A stretch of DNA of 28,549 nt. Origin: SZUA-217 sp964194555 (lineage in GTDB: Bacteria; Actinomycetota; Acidimicrobiia; Spongiisociales; ZC4RG35). Where the stretch lies: NCBI GenBank assembly GCA_964194555.1, contig CAXMMT010000053.1, positions 1 through 28,549 of the forward strand, read 5' to 3'. Under the pieces are notes generated by a model, which was not told where the DNA came from, did no database searches, and worked only from the letters and a program-made list of their open reading frames with translations. Position numbers and translations under genes: made by a program. This document shows positions 22,418 to 28,549 of the stretch, in pieces (the stretch's first letter is position 1; each line of letters opens with the position of its first letter).

Positions 22418-23407
22418 CTACGACCGAGATGCCTCGACACGATCCACCAGGAAACGACCCAGCTTCTCGAGAATAGTTCTGTGCTCACCCTGGGGCAGCT
22501 GGGCGAGAGCATCTCCTGCCACAGCCAGCCGCTTCGTGGCATCTTCCAGTGCCCGGTCGACGAACTTGCCGACCCGCACCAGGGTGATGACCTCATCGAC
22601 GGTCTCATCGGGGTAAGGCATGTCGCTCTCGAGAAGTTGGCGCACCCGGGCTCCGTCCGGTCCGTTGGCGGCGAGCAGCACCGGAGCGGTGAATGTGCCC
22701 TCTCGAATGTCTGATCCGGCCGGCTTGCCGATGGTCTCCTCGTCGGCCACCAGGTCGAGGGCGTCATCGGCGATTTGAAAGACCATTCCGACTTCCCAAG
22801 CCCATGTCGACAGGGCGTCAACGACCGTGTCGTCGGCGTCCGAAGCCATTGCCCCGAGACGGACCGAGGTTCTGATCAGCGAAGCCGTCTTGCCCCCGAT
22901 CACCTGGTTGTATTCGTCGATCGAATGAGAGAGGTCGCCTTCCAACTGAAGCTCTCGCGTCTGGCCTTCGACCAACTCTGCGTAGGTGGCGGCAAGCAGA
23001 CGGACCGATTCCTGGCTCAGGTGGGTCGCTGCCACCTCGGATGCGCGTGCCATGAGAAAGTCGCCCGCCAGGATCGCCACGGTGTTGTCCCAGTTGGCGT
23101 TGGCGGAGCCTGCCCCCCGTCTGGTGTCGGCCTCGTCGATCACATCGTCGTGGTAGAGAGAGCCGAGGTGTATCAGCTCGGCGGCGACTCCGGCTTCAAC
23201 CGGCCGCTGGTCTTCCGCCGGCCCGAATTCGGCCGCGAGAAGGGCGAGCAGTGGCCTGAAGCGCTTGCCCCCTGCCAGGAGTAGATGTTGGGCGATCTTC
23301 GTCAGATAAGGGTCGTCCGCAGTGGCCGTTTCGAGCAGACGCTCCTCGACACGACCCAATTGCTCCCATATTCGGGGAATACGGACAAGACTTTGGAGGT
23401 CTTCCAT
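22418..23407 (-). CDS. Polyprenyl diphosphate synthase
   Basis: This is a 329-residue all-helical trans-isoprenyl synthase. The first Asp-rich motif is DDVIDEADTRRG (DDxxD at 87-91) and the second is IADDALD (DDxxD at 214-218); GGKRFRP near residue 46 and GGKTASL near 172 bind the isoprenoid diphosphates. This fits the long-chain (hepta- to nonaprenyl) synthases that supply menaquinone side chains, but chain length cannot be read from sequence alone. The gene stands alone, facing lysS and divergent from clpC. Confidence 0.92.
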   Translation of the reverse strand: MEDLQSLVRIPRIWEQLGRVEERLLETATADDPYLTKIAQHLLLAGGKRFRPLLALLAAEFGPAEDQRPVEAGVAAELIHLGSLYHDDVIDEADTRRGAGSANANWDNTVAILAGDFLMARASEVAATHLSQESVRLLAATYAELVEGQTRELQLEGDLSHSIDEYNQVIGGKTASLIRTSVRLGAMASDADDTVVDALSTWAWEVGMVFQIADDALDLVADEETIGKPAGSDIREGTFTAPVLLAANGPDGARVRQLLESDMPYPDETVDEVITLVRVGKFVDRALEDATKRLAVAGDALAQLPQGEHRTILEKLGRFLVDRVEASRS

Positions 23408-23415
23408 GGGTGACG

Positions 23416-23421
23416 ATGGTA
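23416..23421 (-). promoter_or_regulatory. Putative -10 box of the polyprenyl synthase gene
   Basis: On the minus strand TACCAT ends 8 bases before the ATG with no Shine-Dalgarno between. No clear -35. Confidence 0.3.
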
Positions 23422-23473
23422 TTACGAAAAGACGAGCTGGGTTCCGAGGAGAAGTCTGACGACGGCCCGGTGG

Positions 23474-23479
23474 TAGAAT
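23474..23479 (+). promoter_or_regulatory. Putative -10 box of clpC
   Basis: TAGAAT lies 27 bases before the clpC GTG. A leader of about 20 bases with GAGGAG (23495-23500) follows. The -35 is weak and no ClgR-type operator was recognised. Confidence 0.4.
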
Positions 23480-23506
23480 CGCTTACAAGAGGCCGAGGAG
23501 AAAAGT

Positions 23507-25984
23507 GTGTTTGAACGGTTCACAGACCGGGCTCGACGGGTTGTTGTCTTAGCCCAGGAAGAAGCGCGGCTTCTCAACCACAACTACATCGGTACCGAGC
23601 ACATCCTGCTTGGGCTGCTCAACGAGGGTGAGGGAATAGCAGCCCAGGCTCTGGAGAGCCTCGATATCAATCTCGCATCTGTGCGCGACGAAGTCGTCAA
23701 GATCATCGGTCAGGGCCAGCAGTCACCCTCTGGTCACATTCCGTTTACCCCTCGCGCAAAGAAAGTCCTCGAGCTCTCCCTTCGCGAGGCCCTCCAACTC
23801 GGCCATAACTACATCGGAACCGAACACATCCTCTTGGGGCTGATTCGTGAAGGAGAAGGAGTGGCGGCCCAGGTGCTTCAGCAACTGGGTGCGGAGCTGC
23901 AGAAGGTTCGTCAGACCGTTATTCAGCTGCTCTCCGGACCTGGAGGTAGCGAGGAGCAGTCACCGAAAGGGGCCGGTGCCGGAGGACGTGAGAGTTCATC
24001 TTCGGGCTCGACCATCCTCGACCAATTCGGTCGCAATCTCACCTCGGCTGCGGCCAGCGGAAAACTCGACCCGGTGATAGGCCGCACGCGTGAGATCGAG
24101 CGGGTCATGCAGATCCTTTCGCGTCGGACCAAGAACAACCCGGTCCTGATCGGTGAACCCGGTGTGGGAAAGACGGCCATTGTCGAAGGCCTGGCGCAGC
24201 GGATTATCGCCAAAGACGTTCCGGAGACCCTCGAGGGAAAGAACCTCTACACCCTCGATCTGGGTTCTCTCGTCGCCGGCTCGCGTTATCGAGGCGACTT
24301 CGAGGAACGGCTCAAGAAGGTACTGAAGGAAATCAAGAGCCGGGGCGACATCATTCTCTTCATCGATGAGATCCACACCCTTGTTGGGGCCGGTGCAGCC
24401 GAAGGCGCTATCGACGCGGCCTCGATCCTCAAGCCAATGCTGGCAAGGGGCGAGCTTCAGACCATCGGCGCCACCACACTCGAGGAGTACAGGAAGTACC
24501 TCGAGAAGGACTCTGCACTGGAGCGGCGATTTCAGCCGGTCCAGGTCGATGAGCCATCGCTGACCGACACGATCGACATCCTCATGGGTCTCAAGGATCG
24601 CTACGAGGAGCATCATTCGGTTCGCTTCACCGATCAGGCCATCGTCTCTGCGGCGAATCTGGCCGATCGCTACCTCGCCGACCGTTTCCTTCCGGACAAG
24701 GCGATTGACCTGATCGATGAGGCAGGGAGCCGGATGCGTATCTTTCGCAAGAGCGATGTTCCCGAGATCACTGAGATCGACGTCAAACTTGCCGACGTCC
24801 GCAGAAACAAGTCCGACGCGGTGTCTGGCGAGGACTACGAGCAGGCGGCAACGCTGCGTGATGAGGAGCATGTGCTTCTGTCCGATCGTGCAATCAAAGA
24901 GGACGAGACAGACGAGGGCGGTTGGGTCATTGACGAGGAGGAAATCGCAGAAGTCCTCGCACAGTGGACCGGTATCCCCGTGCACCGTCTCACCGAGGAG
25001 GAAACTGCGCGTCTGGTGCACATGGAGGATGAGCTCCACAAGCGAATCATCGGCCAGCACGACGCCATCACGGCCGTGTCAAAGGCGATTCGCCGCACGC
25101 GGGCCGGTCTCAAGGATCCCCGGCGCCCTTCGGGCTCATTCATCTTCCTGGGTCCCTCAGGTGTTGGCAAGACCGAGACCGCCAAGGCTCTCGCCGAGTT
25201 CTTGTTCGGCAAGGAGGATGCGCTCATCCAGCTCGACATGTCCGAGTACATGGAGAAGCACACGGTTAGCCGTCTGGTTGGATCTCCTCCCGGATACGTC
25301 GGATACGACGAGGGCGGTCAGCTAACGGAGGCCGTTCGCCGCAAGCCGTTCTCGGTGGTGTTGTTCGATGAGATCGAGAAGGCTCATCCGGACGTCTTCA
25401 ACACTCTTCTTCAGATCCTGGAAGAGGGACGCCTGACCGATGCTCAAGGACGCAGCGTCGACTTCAAGAACACGGTCATCATCATGACGTCGAACCTCGG
25501 CACCCGCGATTTGCACAAGAAGGCCGTCGGTTTCCACGCGGACGACGACGACTCCTCTTACGAGCACATGAAGGAGAAGGTGACCGAAGAGTTGAAGAAG
25601 CACTTCCGTCCCGAGTTCATCAACCGGATCGACGAGATCATCGTTTTCCACGAACTCACGATGGATGAGCTCAAGTTGATCGTCGACTTGATGCTGGCGA
25701 GAGTGTTGGAGCAGCTAGAGGCACAGCAGCTCGACCTGGTACTCACCGACGATGCCAAGGAGTACCTGGGCACCAAGGGGTACGACCCCGAACTGGGGGC
25801 AAGGCCACTGCGCCGGGCGATTCAGCGTCTGCTCGAGGATCCGCTGTCCGAGCGTGTGTTGCTGGGCGAGTACAAGGCCGGGATGACGATCCTGGTCGGT
25901 CTGGACACCGAGAACGACGAACTCACCTTTGAAGGCATCTCGTCGTCGAAGACACCCCCTGTGGAGCTCGCCGGCCAGGAGTAG
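23507..25984 (+). CDS. clpC: ATP-dependent Clp protease ATP-binding subunit ClpC
   Basis: This is an 825-residue Hsp100 unfoldase starting at GTG 23507. Two N-terminal Clp_N repeats are clear, each containing NYIGTEHILLGL. The first AAA+ domain has Walker A GEPGVGKT (216-223) and IILFIDEIHTLVGAG. The middle domain is short and carries a UVR-like segment (about 430-450, GEDYEQAATLRDEEH). The second AAA+ domain has Walker A GPSGVGKT (549-556), LDMSEYMEKH and VVLFDEIEKAHPDVFN. Absence of a long ClpB-type coiled coil and presence of the UVR segment make it ClpC. It feeds unfolded proteins to ClpP; no clpP lies in this window. Confidence 0.97.
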   Translation: MFERFTDRARRVVVLAQEEARLLNHNYIGTEHILLGLLNEGEGIAAQALESLDINLASVRDEVVKIIGQGQQSPSGHIPFTPRAKKVLELSLREALQLGHNYIGTEHILLGLIREGEGVAAQVLQQLGAELQKVRQTVIQLLSGPGGSEEQSPKGAGAGGRESSSSGSTILDQFGRNLTSAAASGKLDPVIGRTREIERVMQILSRRTKNNPVLIGEPGVGKTAIVEGLAQRIIAKDVPETLEGKNLYTLDLGSLVAGSRYRGDFEERLKKVLKEIKSRGDIILFIDEIHTLVGAGAAEGAIDAASILKPMLARGELQTIGATTLEEYRKYLEKDSALERRFQPVQVDEPSLTDTIDILMGLKDRYEEHHSVRFTDQAIVSAANLADRYLADRFLPDKAIDLIDEAGSRMRIFRKSDVPEITEIDVKLADVRRNKSDAVSGEDYEQAATLRDEEHVLLSDRAIKEDETDEGGWVIDEEEIAEVLAQWTGIPVHRLTEEETARLVHMEDELHKRIIGQHDAITAVSKAIRRTRAGLKDPRRPSGSFIFLGPSGVGKTETAKALAEFLFGKEDALIQLDMSEYMEKHTVSRLVGSPPGYVGYDEGGQLTEAVRRKPFSVVLFDEIEKAHPDVFNTLLQILEEGRLTDAQGRSVDFKNTVIIMTSNLGTRDLHKKAVGFHADDDDSSYEHMKEKVTEELKKHFRPEFINRIDEIIVFHELTMDELKLIVDLMLARVLEQLEAQQLDLVLTDDAKEYLGTKGYDPELGARPLRRAIQRLLEDPLSERVLLGEYKAGMTILVGLDTENDELTFEGISSSKTPPVELAGQE

Positions 25985-26048
25985 CCGTTTGTGAGTTCCC
26001 CTAAAGGGGCCCTTCAGAAGATCCGATTCAATGTGGGCTTAGAGATCC

Positions 26049-26702
26049 ATGCCCACATTTGTCGCACTCCTAATTCTTGTCGCCGGTCTCGGCCCCGGAG
26101 AGCTGCCCGAGTACGAGCCCGCTGGTGACTCGGCCTACACGCTCGACCTGGAGCTCGACGGCTACATAAACGGCCGGATGGACTCGGCTCGCCTGATGAG
26201 ACTCGGCGCCTGCATTCTCGAGCGCGACGCGGCCTACACCTACTCACTCATGGTCGAGGCCGCAGCTGAGGACGGGGTCCGACTGAGACCGGCTAGCTGC
26301 TACCGGAACTACGGCATCCAGCAGAGGGCCTACGACCGGCGTTGCCCCGTGGAGCCGGTGCCTGTCTTCGGAGACAACGGTGTGTCCGGAGCTAAGCAGC
26401 AGACCGGTACCAGACAGATGCGGGTTTGCAGCGGCCCGCCGACGGCACAGGCCGGCGAGTCGAACCATGGATGGGGCAGGGCCGTCGATTTTCGTGATTC
26501 ACGGGGGATCATCGACTGCTACGACGACGAGTTCCACTGGCTCAAGCGCAACGCGTACCGTTTTGGCTGGGTCCATCCGGCCTGGGCCCACTGCGGCATG
26601 GAGACCGCTGAGGCCTGGCACTGGGAGTTTGCGGGGGTCACCGACCCTTCCCTTGTCGACTACGTAACTATCGACCCGGCCCTCATCGCCACGGCCGAGT
26701 AG
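26049..26702 (+). CDS. M15 family D-alanyl-D-alanine carboxypeptidase-like peptidase
   Basis: This is a 217-residue protein whose hydrophobic N-terminus (MPTFVALLILVAGLGPG) is a probable signal peptide. The M15/VanY zinc motifs are present: SNHGWGRAVD at 138-147 (His140 and Asp147 as ligands) and EAWHWEF at 188-194 (His191), with a conserved Arg in the SCYRNYGIQQRAYDRR stretch. Several Cys could form disulfides outside the cell. It probably trims or hydrolyses peptidoglycan peptides in the cell wall. The region after clpC (25985-26048) has a very short CCCC/GGGG hairpin but no T-tract. Confidence 0.88.
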   Translation: MPTFVALLILVAGLGPGELPEYEPAGDSAYTLDLELDGYINGRMDSARLMRLGACILERDAAYTYSLMVEAAAEDGVRLRPASCYRNYGIQQRAYDRRCPVEPVPVFGDNGVSGAKQQTGTRQMRVCSGPPTAQAGESNHGWGRAVDFRDSRGIIDCYDDEFHWLKRNAYRFGWVHPAWAHCGMETAEAWHWEFAGVTDPSLVDYVTIDPALIATAE

Positions 26703-26720
26703 AGGGTTGTCTGAAAACCT

Positions 26721-26756
26721 GAGGTAGTTAGGCCCATATATGGGCCTAACTACCTC
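26721..26756. repeat. Perfect 36-bp palindrome (left repeat)
   Basis: Two 18-base arms with no spacer, centred at 26738/26739 on CATA|TATG, starting GAGGTAGTTA and ending TAACTACCTC. It lies between the convergent M15 and DUF559 genes and could also act as a bidirectional terminator or cruciform. Confidence 0.97.
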
Positions 26757-26768
26757 CAGAAAGTGGCT

Positions 26769-27686
26769 CTATCGGGTGGCAAGGGCTTCCCGGACGGTAT
26801 TGATCACGAACCCAGGGTCATCCGTAATCATCTTCCAGGTGATGCGGAGCACTATCCACCCCGCAAGCTGCGCCGCGATATCACGACGCCTGTCGACCTC
26901 GAAAGCGTTGTACAGGGCGTGCCAACGGCGGCTGTCGGCTTCGATGACGATCCGCTCAGCCGGGTAGGCGAAGTCGACCCGACCATGGATCGGCTCCAGC
27001 CAGGGTGCGTGGAACTGCTTCTCGGGTATGCGAACACCTGCGTTGACGAGAAGCTCGAACAGCTTCGTCTCGATGACCGTGTCCGGGATCCTCTTGTCGT
27101 CGGCGCGTTCAGCCAGGATCGTTCCCATCTGTCGCATTCCTGTCTTCCCTTGTCTGGTCAGAGCCAGGTAGAGGGTCAAGAGCTCATCGAAGTCAACGAG
27201 GCCACCTGCGAGCGCATTGTCGGTTACCCGCTCGAGGCGTTTGGCACCGAGCACTTTGGCCAGATCGATGATGGTTCGCGGCGGTGTAGTGATCCTATGC
27301 CCTCCGACTGTCATGACATGCTCCGGCAGCAGATCTGTCGATTGGTGGACGGTGAGGCCGGGAAACACGTGGGTGCCACGATGAGGGACCGTCACAGATG
27401 GCGTCGTCTTTGGGATGGGTTCCATCTTGTGGATTCGAGCCGCTGACTGATGTGAAACGACGGCCCCGAGAATACGACCGGCAGCCCGCATCCTCACATC
27501 CGGGCGTGTTGACGTGCCTGGCAGTGCCAGGAGCCCCCGCCCTATCCGAACGAAGATGCCGTCGGAGACGCGTCGAGTCAGCGTGGACTGCGGCAAGCCC
27601 AAGGCGAGGGCCTCTCTGGTGGTGATGATCCCGCCATGGCGTTTGGCGTAGTCAATGACTTCGCGCGTGGTGGACACACCGTTCAC
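26769..27686 (-). CDS. AbiEi-type winged helix + DUF559 (Vsr-like) nuclease protein
   Basis: This is a 305-residue protein starting at GTG 27686, or at GTG 27677 which is better placed behind AGGG. The N-terminus (about 5-52: VIDYAKRHGGIITTREALAL and STLTRRVSDGIFVRIGRGLL) is the AbiEi_4-type winged helix. The C-terminus (about 200-300) is a DUF559 domain of the Vsr/PD-(D/E)XK fold, with TVIETKLFELL, GRVDFAYP, VIEADSRRWH, DRRRDIAAQLAGW and VLRITW; Glu207, Asp238 and Glu249 are the likely metal ligands. Such proteins are abundant orphans in Actinomycetota. Databases name them type IV antitoxins, but no AbiEii toxin is here, and a DNA-cleaving role is plausible. The inverted repeats on both sides set it apart. 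Confidence 0.85.
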   Translation of the reverse strand: MNGVSTTREVIDYAKRHGGIITTREALALGLPQSTLTRRVSDGIFVRIGRGLLALPGTSTRPDVRMRAAGRILGAVVSHQSAARIHKMEPIPKTTPSVTVPHRGTHVFPGLTVHQSTDLLPEHVMTVGGHRITTPPRTIIDLAKVLGAKRLERVTDNALAGGLVDFDELLTLYLALTRQGKTGMRQMGTILAERADDKRIPDTVIETKLFELLVNAGVRIPEKQFHAPWLEPIHGRVDFAYPAERIVIEADSRRWHALYNAFEVDRRRDIAAQLAGWIVLRITWKMITDDPGFVINTVREALATR

Positions 27687-27730
27687 CCTGCCGTTTCCAG
27701 ACTGCCGATGGAACCCCCCTGCGTTTCTTG

Positions 27731-27769
27731 AGGTAGTTAAACCACCCCCATATATGGGCGTAACTACCT
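27731..27769. repeat. Imperfect palindrome (right repeat)
   Basis: AGGTAGTTA and TAACTACCT flank a central CCCATATATGGG, the same core as the left palindrome, but the left half contains five extra bases. It lies upstream of the DUF559 gene start and 35 bases before the transporter gene start. Confidence 0.9.
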
Positions 27770-27791
27770 GAGGTACGCGATTCCGACGACG

Positions 27792-27797
27792 TAGCCT
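27792..27797 (+). promoter_or_regulatory. Putative -10 box of the transporter gene
   Basis: TAGCCT ends 6 bases before the ATG at 27804, placing the expected transcription start on the start codon (leaderless). CTGAGG 18 bp upstream, at the edge of the right repeat, is a possible -35. Confidence 0.45.
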
Positions 27798-27803
27798 CGC
27801 CTC

Positions 27804-28444
27804 ATGGATAGGGCTGTGCGGAGTTTGTTGATTGTGGGCGGGGCCTACGTGGCGGCACAGATGATGGCGGACATAGCCAGCCTCCGGATCATCAGCGTCG
27901 GCGGCTTCGCCGTCGACGCGGGCACTCTCATATATCCATTCACCTTCACGTTACGGGACATGGTCCACAAGATCGGGGGGAAGAACGCCGCCCGCACACT
28001 CATCTGGCTCGCTGCCGGCATCAACGTATTCATGGCCGGTTTCTTCTGGGTGGTGGCTTCCTGGCCTGCCGACCCCACTACCGGTCCTCAACTCGGGTTC
28101 GGAGACGTGCTGGCCCCGGTGTGGGGGATCGTCGTCGCCTCGATCGTGGCCGAGGTGGTGGCAGAGCTGATTGACACCGAGGCCTATTCGATGTGGGTTC
28201 GGCGTTTTGGCGAGCGTCATCAGTGGGGACGCGTGCTGGCATCCAACTCGATTGCCATCCCCATCGACTCGGCGATTTTGTCGGCCTGGCCACAATCTTT
28301 GGCATCTTCCCCGCCGAGGTGGCCTGGTCTATCTTCTGGGTCAACGTGATCTTCAAAGGAGTCATCGCCGTCGTCTCGATCCCGATGATCTACTGGGTCA
28401 AACCAGCGCCACTCGGCTCGCCTTACGCCTCTGCAAAGCACTAA
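27804..28444 (+). pseudogene. Queuosine precursor transporter (VUT/YhhQ family), frameshifted
   Basis: The first frame gives six or so membrane segments typical of YhhQ/VUT proteins (LLIVGGAYVAAQMMADI, LIYPFTFTLRDMVHKIGG, WGIVVASIVAEVVAELIDTE) and continues to the hallmark ASNSIAIPIDSAI. There it shifts out of frame. Adding one T to the TTTT run at 28276-28279 joins DSAI to FVGLATIFGIFPAE in the second frame, continuing with WSIFWVNVIFKGVIAVVSIP and ending at TAA 28444, 213 residues in all. As written the product has a 25-residue foreign tail. Members import queuine-type bases for tRNA modification. A homopolymer length error in sequencing is as likely as a true mutation. Confidence 0.8.
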
Positions 28445-28455
28445 CCTGATTGCTC

Positions 28456-28473
28456 GCGGGCATGACCGCCCGC
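28456..28473 (+). terminator. Weak hairpin after the transporter gene
   Basis: GCGGGC and GCCCGC form a 6-bp stem with a 6-base loop, 11 bases after the stop codon. No T-tract follows, so it is only a possible terminator. Confidence 0.3.
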
Positions 28474-28502
28474 TCCTACCCCATTTACACGGAGGAATTC
28501 TC

Positions 28503-28549
28503 TTGGAAAGCAGAACATGGTGGTGGATTGGCGGTGGCGCCGTCGTCCT
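28503..28549 (+). CDS. Start of an unidentified gene, cut by the window end
   Basis: TTG 28503 has GGAGGA (28491-28496) 6 bases ahead. The visible residues MESRTWWWIGGGAVVL look like the beginning of a membrane anchor or signal peptide. Too short to name. Confidence 0.5.
   Translation, partial: MESRTWWWIGGGAVV

Larger units (their letters stand above)
26717..27775. mobile_element. Candidate mobile cassette: AbiEi/DUF559 gene between inverted repeats
   Basis: A 23-bp sequence at 26722-26744 and the complement of 27747-27769 differ at one position (AGGTAGTTA, GG or CG, CCCATATATGGG). They enclose exactly one gene. The 10-bp ACCTGAGGTA is present just at both outer edges (26717-26726 and 27766-27775) and could be a target duplication, though it overlaps the repeats. 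No transposase is present; the DUF559 nuclease would be the only candidate mobility enzyme, or the unit would move in trans. Confidence 0.4.

Noticed and set aside
25998..26009. CCCCTAAAGGGG as a clpC terminator
   Set aside because: The stem is only four pairs (five with an impossible two-base loop) and no T-tract follows.
26769..27686. Type IV AbiE toxin-antitoxin pair
   Set aside because: No AbiEii nucleotidyltransferase toxin is adjacent; the gene is an orphan with a C-terminal DUF559 nuclease domain.
1..28549. CRISPR array, rRNA operon or classical insertion sequence
   Set aside because: No regularly spaced direct repeats with unique spacers, no rRNA sequence and no transposase or integrase reading frame were seen.

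Overview
The window looks like chromosomal DNA from a high-GC Gram-positive bacterium of the Actinomycetota. Acidimicrobiia is my best guess from gene order and from the number of genes that start a few bases after a TANNNT box, but I cannot prove the class. Supporting signs are an actinobacterial Tad pilus cluster, a topoisomerase I with only GRYGPY-type tail repeats, a SigR/SigH-type sigma factor with a zinc anti-sigma factor, the metalloprotease-tilS-hpt-ftsH-folate gene order, and ClpC. No CRISPR array, rRNA gene or classical IS transposase was seen.

Layout. (1) 1-2682: end of a Tad/Flp pilus operon: secretion ATPase (cut by the window edge), two TadB/TadC platform proteins, a small pilin, a TadE-like and a TadG-like pseudopilin. 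(2) 2754-4484: polX; 4519-7080: topA, convergent with it. (3) 7151-8769: tmk and holB, overlapping by a TTGA junction. (4) 8813-9519: a degenerate accessory patch around a tRNA-Thr(CGT) gene. Upstream is an I-Ssp6803I-like PD-(D/E)XK nuclease gene broken by an 8-bp tandem duplication; downstream and flush with the tRNA 3' end is a fragment of a multicopper oxidase gene. (5) 9599-10763: ECF sigma factor, ZAS anti-sigma factor, small membrane protein. (6) 10760-15584: DUF2342 metalloprotease, tilS, hpt, ftsH. (7) 15597-16883, minus strand: a DUF4097 beta-repeat protein and a ribbon-helix-helix protein, preceded by a short leader ORF, a strong promoter and six 8-bp boxes at exact 11-bp intervals. 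(8) 17037-20420: folate operon folE-folP-(56-codon ORF)-(phosphatase-like protein)-folB-folK. FolK is fused to a membrane methyltransferase-like domain. (9) 20544-22405: a charged small protein and lysS; 22418-23407, minus strand: a polyprenyl diphosphate synthase; 23507-25984: clpC. (10) 26049 to the end: an M15 peptidase, an AbiEi/DUF559 nuclease gene bracketed by near-identical 23-bp inverted repeats, a frameshifted queuosine-precursor transporter gene, and the first codons of another gene.

How it fits together. Most of the window is housekeeping: pilus assembly, DNA replication and repair, dTTP supply, tRNA modification, purine salvage, folate synthesis and proteolysis. It is packed into operons with ATGA/GTGA/TTGA overlaps. 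The points most worth a second look are the phased operator array on the RHH-DUF4097 promoter, the inverted-repeat-bounded AbiEi/DUF559 gene, the FolK-methyltransferase fusion, the 56-codon ORF and phosphatase-like protein inside the folate operon, and the scars around the tRNA. Two reading frames are broken (8-bp duplication near 9041; one missing T near 28276), and both could be repaired on paper by a single change.
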